Assembly: GCA_034440615.1 (NCBI GenBank)
Contig: JAOTOM010005128.1
Span: forward strand, 434,001-498,000
Direction of reading: 5' to 3'
Source of the DNA: Ashinkailepas kermadecensis
Taxonomy: Eukaryota > Arthropoda > Thecostraca > Neolepadidae
DNA length: 64,000 bases
The notes beneath the pieces are model-generated. The model made no database searches. It was not told where the DNA came from and saw only the letters and a list, made by a program, of their open reading frames with translations. Both the position numbers and the translations under genes were made by a program. Shown here one piece after another: positions 11,376 through 23,129 of this stretch. Positions within the stretch are counted from its first letter, which is position 1; every line of letters begins with the position of its first letter.

Positions 11376-12120
11376 CTCAGGTGAGTCGGGGCACACCTCC
11401 AATAGGTGGCGGGTGCACGTCAGGTGGTCGGCAGCGCCAGCTCAGGTGAGTCGGGGCACACCTCGGACAGGTGGCGGGTGGACGTGTCAGGTGGTCGGCA
11501 GCGCCAGCTCAGGTGAGTCGAGGCACACCTCGGACAAGTGGCGGGTGCACGTGTCATGTGGTCGGCAGCGCCAGCTCAGGTGAGTCGGGGCACACCTCGG
11601 ACAGGTGGCGGGTGGACGTGTCAGGTGGTCGGCAGCGCCAGCTCAGGTGAGTCGGGGCACACCTCGGACAGGTGGCGGGTGCACGTGTCATGTGGTCGGC
11701 AGCGCCAGCTCAGGTGAGTCGAGGCACACCTCGGACAGGTGGCGGGTGCACGTGTCATGTGGTCGGCAGCGCCAGCTCAGGTGAGTCGGGGCACACCTCG
11801 GACAGGTGGCGGGTGGACGTGTCATGTGGTCGGCAGCGCCAGCTCAGGTGAGTTGGGGCACACCTCGGACAGGTGGCGGGTGGACGTGTCATGTGGTCGG
11901 CAGCGCCAGCTCAGGTGAGTCGAGGCACACCTCGGACAGGTGGCGGGTGGACGTGTCAGGTGGTCGGCAGCGCCAGCTCAGGTGAGTCGAGGCACACCTC
12001 GGACAGGTGGCGGATAGACGTGTCAGGTGGTCGGCAGCGCCAGCTCAGGTGAGTCGGGGCACACCTCGGACAGGTGGCGGGTGGACGTGTCAGGTGGTCG
12101 GCAGCGCCAGCTCAGGTGAG
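11376..12120 (+). repeat. 67-bp tandem repeat, about 11 units
   Basis: The GGTGAG landmark occurs at 11380, 11445, 11512, 11579, 11646, 11713, 11780, 11847, 11914, 11981, 12048 and 12115, a period of 67 (first interval 65). Each unit has CAGGTGAGT, which matches the metazoan 5' splice-site consensus, and up to three CAGGTG E-box hexamers; some units have CATGTGG instead of the third. Units differ by single substitutions (TGGACG/TGCACG, CAGGTGG/CATGTGG, TCGGGG/TCGAGG), so the array is fairly homogeneous. Confidence 0.9.
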
Positions 12121-12303
12121 CCGTGCCGCCGGCTGCCGACCGCTCGGCGGCGCGGTGGCTGGCCCCGCTCCCGGACGTTGCCCCGGTGGGGCCCCACTGC
12201 AATGACGCAACATCACTGCACGGCGCGCGCCGCCGCGCCGCAGCGCGCCACTCTGACCGCGGTTCATGACGCTGTCACGCCAGCAGGCCGAGCGGAGCCC
12301 AGC

Positions 12304-12870
12304 CCGGTACCGGTGCATCTCCTGACGGTACTGGTGCATCTCCTGACGGTACCGGCACATCTCCTGACGGTACTGGTGCATCTCCTGACGGTACTGGTAC
12401 ATCTCCTGACGGTACCGGTGCATCTCCTGACGGTACTGGTACATCTCCTGACGGTGCCGGTGCATCTCCTGACGGTACTGGTACATCTCCTGATGGCACT
12501 GGTACATTTCCTGACGGTACCGGTACATCTCCTTGCGGCACCGGTGCATCTTACGGCACTCGCACATCTTACGGTACTGGTACATCTTCCTACGGTACTG
12601 GTACATCTCCTTACGGTGCTGGTACACCTTACGGCACTGGTACATCTTATGGTACTGGTACACTGCACGGTACTGGTACATATTACGGTACTAGTAAATC
12701 TCCTTACGGTATCGGTACATCTTACGGTGCTGGTACATCTCCTTACGGTACCGGTACATATTACGGTACTGGTACATATCCTTACGGCACTGGTACATCT
12801 TATGGTACTGGTACATCTCCTTACGGTACCGGTGCATCTCCTTTCAGCACTGGTAAATCTTACGCACTGG
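12304..12870. repeat. 18/21-bp tandem repeat, about 30 units
   Basis: Units are variants of ACGGTACTGGTACATCTCCT (21 bp, dominant at 12304-12530) and of shorter forms lacking CTC or CTG (18 bp, later half). Nearly all units are multiples of 3 bp, so the + frame (12007-12954, Val-His-Leu-Leu-Thr-Val heptads) and all three minus frames stay open. Because every frame is open, this is not evidence of a protein. Confidence 0.9.
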
Positions 12871-13132
12871 TACATCTGGTACATCTCGACTGCCCTTGTG
12901 CGCCTTGGTGGTGGTCCTAATGCACGCCAGATGTGGCACCATCGTTCTCCCTAGAGGCGGACAAGTTCACCCTCTAATTGTACCCGCCAGGGGGGGGGAG
13001 GGAGAGAAAAGACCGTCGACTGTGTTCCCCAGTTCGTTCCAGCACACTTATAGTGGTCTGAAATCACCTTTAGTAATCCGATATCCCCTCCCTGATGACG
13101 TCCTTGGGATATTTAACGTGACAGATCGCATT

Positions 13133-13176
13133 GTAGTTTAGGGGCGCATCGACTGCATAGGTCAAATAGCAACGTG
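13133..13176 (+). repeat. Dispersed GGGGCGCATCGACTGC motif, copy 3
   Basis: GTTTAGGGGCGCATCGACTG is followed by CATAGGTCAAATAGC. This is the best-preserved copy of the motif also found near 783, 3166 and 20013. Confidence 0.5.
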
Positions 13177-14530
13177 GCAGATCAAAAACTGTCTTCCTGT
13201 CGACCTGTGCAATGGCTGCCCGGCTGGTAATCGTTGCGCCCTCCCCGACAGAGCGGTACCGATACACCTTTGTCCGTGACTCCTTGACCGGCCACCGACG
13301 GTGACTGCCTCGCCATCAGGTGCGTCGCCAGTCGGGGTCCACTGCCGGCCGGCCGTCCTCGGCAACACCGCCAACTGCGCGGCCGGTGAAGTTGTCGCCG
13401 CCGCCGCCGCTGCGCACTCGCTGCCGCTGCCGGAGAATACCACCACCGCACACGTGCACGTGCACGTGCACCACCGCGCGCACCACCTCGCGTCTCACTG
13501 TCGGCGCCGACGCGCGATCGGCGGCCGGAGCGGGGCCCGCCACAAATGACGTACCAGTGAATGCATTTACAGCTGGAGACGATGTAAACGCACTCGCTGG
13601 CCGTCGCCCGTGGCTCGGCGACATTGACCTGACCCGACCGGCGGCGGCGCTGCCACTGGCAGCGGCCGCCGCGCTCCGTCGGGTGGAGGCGCGCCCGGCG
13701 GGAGGCCGGCCTGCCAAGATCTCCAGGGGGGTCGCGCGGCGCCGGCCGGCCGGAGGGCGCCCGTAGTACGAGAGCCGGGTGTTTTGCGCGGCGGAGGTGC
13801 CACGCGTCGACAGCGGGCAAAACAGGTCACCGGCGGCGGCGCCAGGCCGCTGCAGACGTGCCACTGTGTCCAGGTGCCAGATGGAGAATGTTGGGATAAT
13901 GGGTCGCGCTGAGGACGTACACCGGAGAGCGCTGCAGCGGTGTCGATATTCCCAGTTGTGTGGGTGGGGGATTGGGGAGCAGGCGCGAAGAGGGGTCCAA
14001 CTCGCAATTTCGAGAGGAGGCGCGGGCGCGGGCGGGGGCGGGAGCGCGAGCTTGAGCTTCAGCTCTATTTGATAAAAAGGACTGTACACGCGATCAAGGG
14101 CTGGCTACCGGGGTTTGCGCCAGAAGCCGGAGGACGATATCGGTTTCGGCGCGGCCGCCACCGTCGCCAGTGGCCGTCACCGTCGTCAGTGACGTCACCT
14201 GGCGTCACCACCCGCCTGCAAATGGAAGGGGAGGGGTGGGGCAGGAGGGCAGCTGAAGTGGGTCAACAATGACGGGAAGCGGGATGCACGACTTCAGTGG
14301 CGGCGTGACGCCGCGACTGGCGGGTCGGCGCCGATCGAGGCGGGTCGGCGCCGATCCCGGTCAACACGCGCCCTGCCGCGTGGACACACTGATATCTTTT
14401 GGACCGCGAATCAGCTGGCGGGTCACGGAAGCGCCGCCCCGCGTCGGGGCGAACCCAGAGCCGACACACCCCGGAACTGGGCGCCCAGCCAGCCTTCAAG
14501 TGAGAGTTGCATTTGGCACGTGAGTGCAAA

Positions 14531-15489
14531 TAGTTTTACGTCCAGCACGTCCGGATCAGGCTGGCTGAACCACGCTGGACGGTAAGCACAGCCAATAGCC
14601 GGATGACGCAGAGGCCGGATTAAATGATACGTCACTATAATTATCCTCCCCTAGCGGATAGCTGGCGTCACTGCTGACGGACAAAAAGAACCAGCCAAAC
14701 GGAGACCGCACCAGTTTAGCTGGGCTGCATGCAAACTCGGACCTTCTGTAGCCTAAGGCCATGACAATGAGAAGGCTCATTGTTTAAAGCCGGAAGGCAT
14801 TAAGTGAAGCTTTCACCATAGTCTGAGTGATCAGCACGAGGCCGGCCGGGGAAACACAACACTGACCATCCGGTCGTATTCGGGGAAGGATAATTGACAT
14901 GGATAAGATACACGTTGAGGAGTACGACCACCTAACGTTCCACCTAAATCAACGCGTGCTTTGCCGTTGTTTTGCTTTTTCAGTGGCACTTCCAGCACTG
15001 GAATGGCATTGGTGTCTACTGATGGTGTCACATTTTCACCGCATTTCTGAGGACTTGACTACAAATGTAATATCTTTGATGGGAAACACATACAGCCCTG
15101 AAGCCGCAACTTCCATCACATTACGACTGTTCATAACTTGAAGTATTTGCCAATCCTTTGCACTTGGTTTATGCCGTCAATATATAGAGAGTTCGTACCG
15201 TACGTTTACTTCACCCAATTGGGGGTCAAGAGCGCCTCTCTAAGGCGCTCTACTTTTGCGAAGTTAATTTTCCCAAGCGCATGTGCACTTCCTTTGCCAA
15301 CAAACATGCCACTTAAGCCAAGCATGTTGTTCATATTGTAAACCTCCCGTTTCCTTTCATACTTTTAGAACCTACAAGACCGGTTTTTGGGTGTACCCTT
15401 GAACTGCTCCATGATGACACATGTTTGTTGCTCTGAGCTTTCTACGAGCTTCAAAGCCTTCCACCGGAGATACCGTCCGTACCTCTGGT
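14531..15489. other. Non-coding, low-copy DNA
   Basis: Short ORFs only and no recognised domain or repeat. Confidence 0.5.
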
Positions 15490-15925
15490 GGACGTTCCGG
15501 AGAAGTGGACGTACCTAGCCGTCCGTACCAGAGAAATAGACGTGCCTAACCGTCCGTACCAGAAAACTAGACATACCTAACCGTACGTGCCATAAAAGTA
15601 GACATACCTAACCGCCCGTATCAGATAATGAGACGTACCTATAACTGTCTGTACCAGAGTACTGGACGTACCTAACCGTCCGTATCATAGGAGACGTACC
15701 TAGAACAGTCCGTACCAGAGAACTGGACGTACCTAACCGTCCGTACCAGAGAAGGAGACGTACCTAACTGTCTGTACCAGAGAACTGGACGTACCTAACC
15801 GTCCGTTTCACAGGAGACGTACCTATAACTGTCCGTACCAGAGAGGGAGACGTACCTATAACTGTCCGTACCAGAGAAGGAGACGTACCTATAACTGTCC
15901 GTACCAGAGAACTGGACGTGTCCGA
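15490..15925. repeat. 25-34-bp tandem repeat, about 14 units
   Basis: The core is GGACGTACCTAACCGTCCGT followed by ACCAGAGAA. Successive GACGTACCT landmarks lie 25-34 bp apart from about 15509 to 15914. A subset has CTATAACTGTCCGT, and these longer units alternate with shorter ones toward the right end. ACGGAC and its complement occur within one unit, so single units can pair with themselves. Confidence 0.85.
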
Positions 15926-16768
15926 GTGGTTTTGTTCCTGCTCCCATTCACATTCCGGCGAAGCATGTACCATTCAGTGAAACGTGCGGTTTATTTTGCC
16001 AGAGATGTCGAAATGTGCCATTAATGTTGTTCGCATAACATTTCTGCATTAAAAAGAAGAAATAGCGCCGCATGATGTGGAGAGGGAGCGCGAGTAAGCA
16101 TTCGTTTCAATCCGCCACATGCTATTCTGGGTTTTAGAGCACCGACCACATTGTTGACATTGGTAAGAACAGACACTGGGTGGATGCATATGTACAATTA
16201 CCTTCACAAGAGACATTCACGCAAGTCGACATTTGATTGAAGGTCCCCAATTCATGATTGGAGTTTAAACTACATTATGCAACACAAGCTTCTTCGCAGC
16301 GCCACGACGCAAACTCAGCCAGCGTTCACTTCACGGCCACCCAGCCGGTTCCACGCAGGCATGCAGGAAAAAGAGCCCTCAAGCAGTGAGTGTGCATGCC
16401 AACGGAGACGGGGTGGCACGACCTGTCGCCTTGGTCCGCCCGCTGGGACCGCGTGCTGACGCCACTGCTGCGGTGTGGGGGCAGCCGCGTGGGGGCAGAG
16501 CGTGGGGGCAGCCGCGGAAGAGGGGCTGTGTCACGGGAGGCGCCCCCCTCGCAGGAGGCGCGTCGTGTGCCTCAGCGGGAGGTGGTCGTGTGACTCGCCG
16601 CCGGGGTCGGTCCCGCCCGGCCTCGAGCGGACAGCTCAGCGTCGTTCTGGCCTCGTGTGCCGGGCACACACACACACACACACACACACACAGGGAGACA
16701 GGGTGCTACTACTACGATACAGCCGCCACTGGTTGTGACTGTGCAATTGTGGCGGTCAAGTGCACCCC
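15926..16768. other. Non-coding DNA with a CA microsatellite
   Basis: GC-rich from 16380 to 16640, then (CA)n at 16663-16692. Overlapping ORFs on both strands, none recognised. Confidence 0.5.
16663..16692. repeat. (CA)n microsatellite
   Basis: About 14 CA dinucleotides, just upstream of the 61-bp satellite. Confidence 0.95.
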
Positions 16769-19676
16769 CGGCTGTTCTGTACCAATTGTGGTGTGTACGG
16801 CTGAGAAGTAGAATGGTCTAACTCACCCCCGGCTGTTCTGTACCAATTGTGGTGTGTACGGCTGAGAAGTAGATTGGTCTAACTCACCCCCGGCTGTTCT
16901 GTACCAATTGTGGTATGTACGGCTGAGAAGTAGAATGGTCTAACTCACCCCCGGCCGTTCTGTACCAGTTGTGGTGTGTACGGCTGAGAAGTAGAATGGT
17001 CTAACTCACCCCCGGCTGTTCTGTACCAATTGTAGTATGTACGGCTGAGAGGTCGTATGACCTAACTCACCCCGGCTGTTCTGTACCAGTTGTGGTGTGT
17101 ACGACTGAGAGGTCGAATGACCTCACCCCCGGCTGTCCTGTACCAATTGTGGTGTGTACGGCTGAGAAGTAGAATGGTCTAACTCACCACCGACTGTTCT
17201 GCACTAATTGTAGTGTGTACGGCTGAGAGGTTGTATGACCTAACTCACCCCCGGCTGTTCTGTACCAATTGTTGTATGTACGGCTGAGAGGTCGTATGAC
17301 CTAACTCACCCCCGGCTGTTCTGTACCAATTGTGGTGTGTACGGCTGAGAAGTAGAATGGTCTAACTCACCCCCGACTGTTCTGCACTAATTGTAGTGTG
17401 TACGGCTGAGAGGTTGTATGACCTAACTCACCCCAGGCTGTTCTGTACCAATTGTGGTGTGTACGGCTGAGAAGTAGAATGGTCTAACTCACCCCCCGGC
17501 TGTTCTGTACCAATTGTGGTGTGTACGGCTGAGAGGTTGTATGACCTAACTCACCCCCGGCTGTTCTGTACCAATTGTGGTGTGTACGGCTGAGAAGTAG
17601 AATGGTCTAACTCACCCCCGACTGTTCTGCACTAATTGTAGTGTGTACGGCTGAGAGGTTGTATGACCTAACTCACCCCCGGCTGTTCTGTACCAATTGT
17701 GGTGTGTACGGCTGAGAAGTAGAATGGTCTAACTCACCCCCGGCTGTTCTGTACCAATTGTTGTATGTGCGGCTGAGAGGTCGAATGATCTGACTCACCC
17801 CCGGCTGTTCTGTACCAGTTGTGGTGTGTACGACTGAGAGGTCGAATGACCTCACCCCCGGCTGTCCTGTACCAATTGTGGTGTGTACGGCTGAGAAGTA
17901 GAATGGTCTAACTCACCACCGACTCTTCTGCACTAATTGTAGTGTGTACGGCTGAGAGGTTGTATGACCTTACTCACCCCCGGCTGTTCTGTACCAATTG
18001 TTGTATGTACGGCTGAGAGGTCGTATGACCTAACTCACCCCCGGCTGTTCTGTACCAATTGTGGTGTGTACGGCTGAGAAGTAGAATGGTCTAACTCACC
18101 CCCGACTGTTCTGCACTAATTGTAGTGTGTACGGCTGAGAGGTTGTATGACCTAACTCACCCCAGGCTGTTCTGTACCAATTGTGGTGTGTACGGCTGAG
18201 AAGTAGAATGGTCTAACTCACCCCCCGGCTGTTCTGTACCAATTGTGGTGTGTACGGCTGAGAGGTTGTATGACCTAACTCACCCCCGGCTGTTCTGTAC
18301 CAATTGTGGTGTGTACGGCTGAGAAGTAGAATGGTCTAACTCACCCCCGACTGTTCTGCACTAATTGTAGTGTGTACGGCTGAGAGGTTGTATGACCTAA
18401 CTCACCCCCGGCTGTTCTGTACCAATTGTTGTATGTGCGGCTGAGAGGTCGAATGATCTGACTCACCCCCGGCTGTTCTGTACCAGGTGTGGTGTGTACG
18501 GCTGAGAGGTCGAATGACCTGACTCACCCCCGGCTGTTCTGTACCAGTTGTGGTGTGTATGGCTGACAGGTCGTATGACCTGACTCACCCCCGGCAGTTC
18601 TGTACCAGGTGTGGTGTGTACGGCTGAGAGGTCGATGACCTGACTCACCCCCGGCTGTTCTGTACCAGGTGTGGTGTGTACGGCTGAGAGGTCGTATGAC
18701 CTAACTCACCCCCGGCCGTTCTGTACCAGTTGTGGTGTGTACGGCTAAGAGGTCGAATGACCTGACTCACCCCGGCTGTTCTGTACCAGGTGTGGTGTGT
18801 ACGGCTGAGAGGTCGAATGACCTGACTCACTCCCGGCTGTTCTGTACCAGGTGTGGTGTGTACGGCTGAGAGGTCGATGACCTGACTCACCCCCGGCTGT
18901 TCTGTACCAGGTGTGGTGTGTACGGCTGAGAGGTCGAATGACCTGACTCACCCCCGGCTGTTCTGTACCAGGTGTGGTGTGTACGGCTGAGAGGTCGAAT
19001 GACCTGACTCACCCCCGGCTGTTCTGTACCAGGTGTGGTGTGTACGGCTGAGAGGTCGAATGACCTGACTCACCCCCGGCTGTTCTGTACCAGGTGTGGT
19101 GTGTACGGCTGAGGGGTCGATGACCTGACTCACCCCCGGCTGTTCTGTACCAGTTGTGGTGTGTATGGCTGAGAGGTCGTATGACCTGACTCACCCCCGG
19201 CCGTTCTGTACCAGTTGTGGTGTGTACGGCTGAGAGGTCGATGACCTGACTCACCCCCGGCAGTTCTGTACCAGGTGTGGTGTGTACGGCTGAGAGGTCG
19301 AATGACCTGACTCACCCCCGGCTGTTCTGTACCAGGTGTGGTGTGTACGGCTGAGAGGTCGATGACCTAACTCACCCCCGGCTGTTCTGTACCAGTTATG
19401 GTGTGTACGGCTGAGAGGTCGAATGACCTGACTCACCCCGGCTGTTCTGTACCAGGTGTGGTGTGTACGGCTGAGAGGTCGTATGACCTGACTCACCCCC
19501 GGCTGTTCTGTACCAGGTGTGGTGTGTACGGCTGAGAGGTCGATGACCTAACTCACCCCCGGCTGTTCTGTACCAGTTATGGTGTGTACGGCTGAGAGAT
19601 CGAATGACCTGACTCACCCCCGGCTGTTCTGTACCAGGTGTGGTGTGTACGGCTGAGAGGTCGATGACCTGACTCA
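16769..19676. repeat. 61-bp satellite array, about 48 units
   Basis: GGCTGTTCTG recurs every 61 bp (16770, 16831, 16892 and onward). Two sub-families exist. The left half is dominated by units with AGAAGTAGAATGGTCTAACTC, mixed with GAGGTTGTATGACC units. The right part (from about 18440) is dominated by GAGAGGTCGAATGACCTGAC units. A block of 12 units is duplicated: rare variants GGCTGTCCTG (17131 and 17860), CCCCAGGCTG (17432 and 18162) and the six-C unit (near 17492 and 18222) recur about 729-730 bp apart. Open minus-strand frames of 60-135 codons arise from the repeat and shift frame each unit. Confidence 0.95.
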
Positions 19677-19725
19677 CCGTCGGGTAGGAGCGATGCCGCG
19701 GTCGCTGGTTCGAATCTATGCATCT
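19665..19725 (+). mobile_element. tRNA-like sequence at the satellite edge
   Basis: Immediately after the last 61-bp unit there is an A-box-like GTCGGGTAGGAGC (19679-19691) and a perfect B-box-like GGTTCGAATC (19707-19716). The T-stem does not pair well and no acceptor stem is visible. This may be the head of a tRNA-derived SINE that bounds the array. Confidence 0.3.
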
Positions 19726-20012
19726 CCGGGAGTATTTCTCTGTAGATGCATATGACCAGGACTGCGAAAAGCATCGCGCTAAGCACTCATTGACATTTCG
19801 CACTTCGGCATTGTGCTTTTGAGCATTGTATGTGAAGAGCGGACATACCTTTTCGGAACGGAGTACCTTTCGTCCCGGATATTTCGCCGCTGGCGACGTT
19901 CTTGGCCATCAATTTCCTCAATTTCCATCAATCGCTTCGCTACTCAGCTGTGCTGTACTAGTCAGCATTGCTTTCTTTTGTTAGCCTGAGGTAGGTAAAT
20001 GTTGTTGTTGTT

Positions 20013-20050
20013 ATTGGGTTTAGGGGCGCATCAACTGTATGGGATATACG
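20013..20050 (+). repeat. Dispersed GGGGCGCATCGACTGC motif, copy 4
   Basis: GGGTTTAGGGGCGCATCAAC follows a short GTT-repeat. It keeps the front half of the motif; the downstream half is diverged. Confidence 0.45.
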
Positions 20051-21368
20051 CAGGGTTGCAGTTGTGATTTGCAATACTGTATGTGGAGAGGAACATTCTG
20101 GAGTAATCGAAAATGGAGATGATATTTTTTTCATACCTGTGGCATCAGAATCTCAGCTTGCACCTCCCAACAACTCCAGCAACTTTATCACAGAACAGTT
20201 CCTTGTCAAACAGCACCATTTAACATCCACAGGAGAAAATAAGAGGGCAATTTTATGGAGTGGATAATGTTCTGGATGCCAAACATCCAGGAAAGGCCCA
20301 TTTTCTCAACCCCGGTTATACAGCGCCGATGAGTTTGATAAATGACGGATCTGTATTCATCTTTCCGTGCTTCAGTTTCGGGATTCCACAGGTTCTGATC
20401 ACTTCAAAAGTAAAACAGCTGTTTTTAAGCGTGTATCCGACGTGGCACGTCACGAAAACGAGCCATTGCCATTGGGGGAACTATTGAGAAGGATGGGTGT
20501 TATAAATTTAAATATATCATAGTAACATTACAGCCTTGAAACAAATCGTGCCTTTAAAAAAAATGGAATGTACTTTTTGTTTGTACATCCGGATCAGCCA
20601 ACCATTCTCAGCTCTCGTGCCATATATAAAGACTTCTCACACAATATGTCTGGGCTCGAATCGCCTGCACACGTGGTGATCCTATCGATCTCGGGTGAGG
20701 AAACTGGCGGATACGTCGATGAATTTCAGCCTCATTGTGAAGGACAACAGAAGACGCGCCCAAATTCGCAGCCTACGCCGGCGAAGGTTACCCCTGCCGA
20801 CAGCCGATATTACTGGGAGCAGCTGGGGACCGGCGGGGGCGATGACGAACCGGTGGCGGGCCGCCCCCGGACCCCGAGGCAGATGACGCGCGTGCCCACG
20901 CTTCGCGGAACGACCCTCCACTGAACATGCACGGCATAAACATACGAGACAATTACGACACGTGTTCTCGGAAGGCTCGGCTCGCCGGCACAAGGGTCGA
21001 CGCCAGCGGCGACAGACGCCGCGCCGCAGGCACGGTCGTGGGACATTGTCAAGGCCACTCGCATGACAGCAAATAGCGTTATGCCCATTGCCCAGCACAA
21101 CCGCTTTGTGGTCAGCATGAGATATGGCCGCAGTGGAAGGTAATTTAGCTGCGGTCTGTTTGGTTCCCACTCAGGGCCAGTGTCCGTCGTTGGCTCATTC
21201 AGAATAATTGAAGGGAAATTGGTCAGGTGTGTTTTTACATTAGCGTATTCAAGTGACTTGAGTGCCAAACAAACCAGAAATGGCCACCGTTTTGGATAAT
21301 GCATAATTTGTCTTGCTGAACATCGAGTAAACATAGAGCGCCCTGGAGTTCCAATAACTAAAACATAC

Positions 21369-21476
21369 ATGGAACACGCACGTATCGATACTGTAATTTG
21401 TATCTTTGCCATAGAAGTAGTGAATGGCCGTGATCGCTATCACCCAGAACGAGAACACGAATGCAAAGGCTTGGAC
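21369..21476 (-). other. Weak candidate coding exon with a hydrophobic segment
   Basis: On the minus strand a 108-bp, 36-codon open stretch is bounded by ATAG at its start and GTATGT at its end, as an internal exon would be, with both phases zero. The predicted peptide is strongly hydrophobic over about 18 residues (VFSFWVIAITAIHYFYG within it), like a membrane segment, followed by a polar stretch. I considered a TRP-type channel S5 segment but cannot establish it by eye. No partner exon was recognised nearby, so this may be chance. The function is unassigned. Confidence 0.15.
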
Positions 21477-21590
21477 CTATGTTTGAGTATGTCAGAGGAA
21501 TCGTATTCCTGATACAGTCAGCCTGTCAACCATATCAACGAATCTTCACCTGTATGCCAACACATGACCAACGCCTGTAGGTATCGTATC

Positions 21591-21985
<395 letters not shown>

Positions 21986-23089
21986 ACCATCTTTATGAGG
22001 TTCGAACGGAGAAGTATGAAGTACGAAGGCATGGTCTAGGTGTGAAGGCATTCTGTCTCACGTCATCAGACACTGGATTCCCTACCTACACGGTGACTGA
22101 CACGTTGGCAAGCGATCGCCCCATCTGAAGACGCCGTACATTTCGCCGACGATCGGGAGTGGATTGCGAGTTCCGCCAGTGGTCGAGAGTCACGCCATGC
22201 TGACATGTGACGAACTGGCACGCATGCAAAGCTTGCAGCCACATCAACATGTCGGCACATGGCAAGAACAGCGGCTACAGCATCAGGAAGTGCATCGAGC
22301 ACGCGTCCAAGGCGATACGGCGCCAGGAAGCGGGCTGGTAGCCGATGGTGGTGCTGACCCACATGTCGAGCGGCAGTGGCGCGGGTTTCCCGTGACGCCA
22401 CCAAGTACGGGCATGTTGTGCAGTGTGGGATCTCACTGCCAGATTAGGTAACAAGGCCACCACTGCATGACCGTACACAGCAGCAGGCCTGCAGAGAAAT
22501 CGTGTGCAACAGGTTCTGCACCGGCACCATTTATGACACCTATTGGGCAGCTCCGCAGTAAGGTATTTGTAGTCAAACTAGAAGGCACGCGCGCTGAGAT
22601 AGTTGGAAAGTCATGAAGTCATAAGCGTACACTGACACGAACTGCCAGCGTCCAGATCTCGATAAGGAACTTCAAAGTTACGCTTAAGTGCAGAAAAAAA
22701 CATAGCGATTAAAGTTCGAAAGATTTGATGCAGGTATTTATCATCCACGTCATTTATTTACTTCACTGCCGTACTAATTACTTACTGCTGCTCTGAACGA
22801 ACCAGTGCAATCCAATGGCGTCGCCACCTTCAGTTTCCAACTGGGGTCCAAACCTAGGGGCGCAGAAACGCTTTTTTAAACAGAGGGATACGACCGTGAC
22901 AGTCTTCTGCTTTAGGACACAGTCACCTCCCCCACCCACGTAACATAAAAAGCACATAACGGAAACTGATTTCAGAAACTTTGCTTCAGCAGCCCAACAT
23001 TTGTTTCGGTGTTTATTTGCACGGCCAAATTTTTTAGTTCAGCGACTCGAAATCTTAGCCTCTGCTCATGTCATATCCTTATACTTCCG
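21986..23089. other. Non-coding DNA upstream of CR1 copy 1
   Basis: No supported gene. ORFs at 22066-22404 (minus) and 22164-22451 (plus) overlap. The stretch at about 22130-22240 has a vague resemblance to 43640-43790, too weak to call a family. Confidence 0.4.
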
Positions 23090-23129
23090 TTTGGACACAA
23101 CCCAAACACAAGCAGCTGACCACACTCAC

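Larger units (their letters stand above)
12121..14530. promoter_or_regulatory. CpG-rich, GC-rich stretch, possible CpG island
   Basis: Outside the 18/21-bp array this stretch is very GC-rich with dense CpG (clearest at 12121-12300 and 13190-14500). It includes a (CACGTG)n tract at 13451-13471 and a direct duplication of GCGGGTCGGCGCCGATC near 14320-14357. Long ORFs overlap on both strands (257 codons on minus, 148 on plus), as GC-rich non-coding DNA often shows. I recognise no product. It could be a promoter-associated island, but no neighbouring gene can be pointed to. Confidence 0.25.
19726..21590. other. Non-coding DNA; one weak exon candidate
   Basis: Overlapping ORFs on both strands without recognised domains, plus the dispersed motif at 20013-20050 and the exon candidate at 21369-21476. 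The 200- and 162-codon minus ORFs (20682-21412) overlap each other in a GC-rich patch. Confidence 0.45.

Noticed and set aside
16769..19676. Regular array that could be mistaken for a CRISPR locus
   Set aside because: Units are contiguous 61-bp repeats with no unique spacers, there are no cas-like genes, and the context is eukaryotic.
22130..22404. Similarity to 43640-43946 in predicted peptides
   Set aside because: The match is short and composition-driven; no clear nucleotide alignment by eye.
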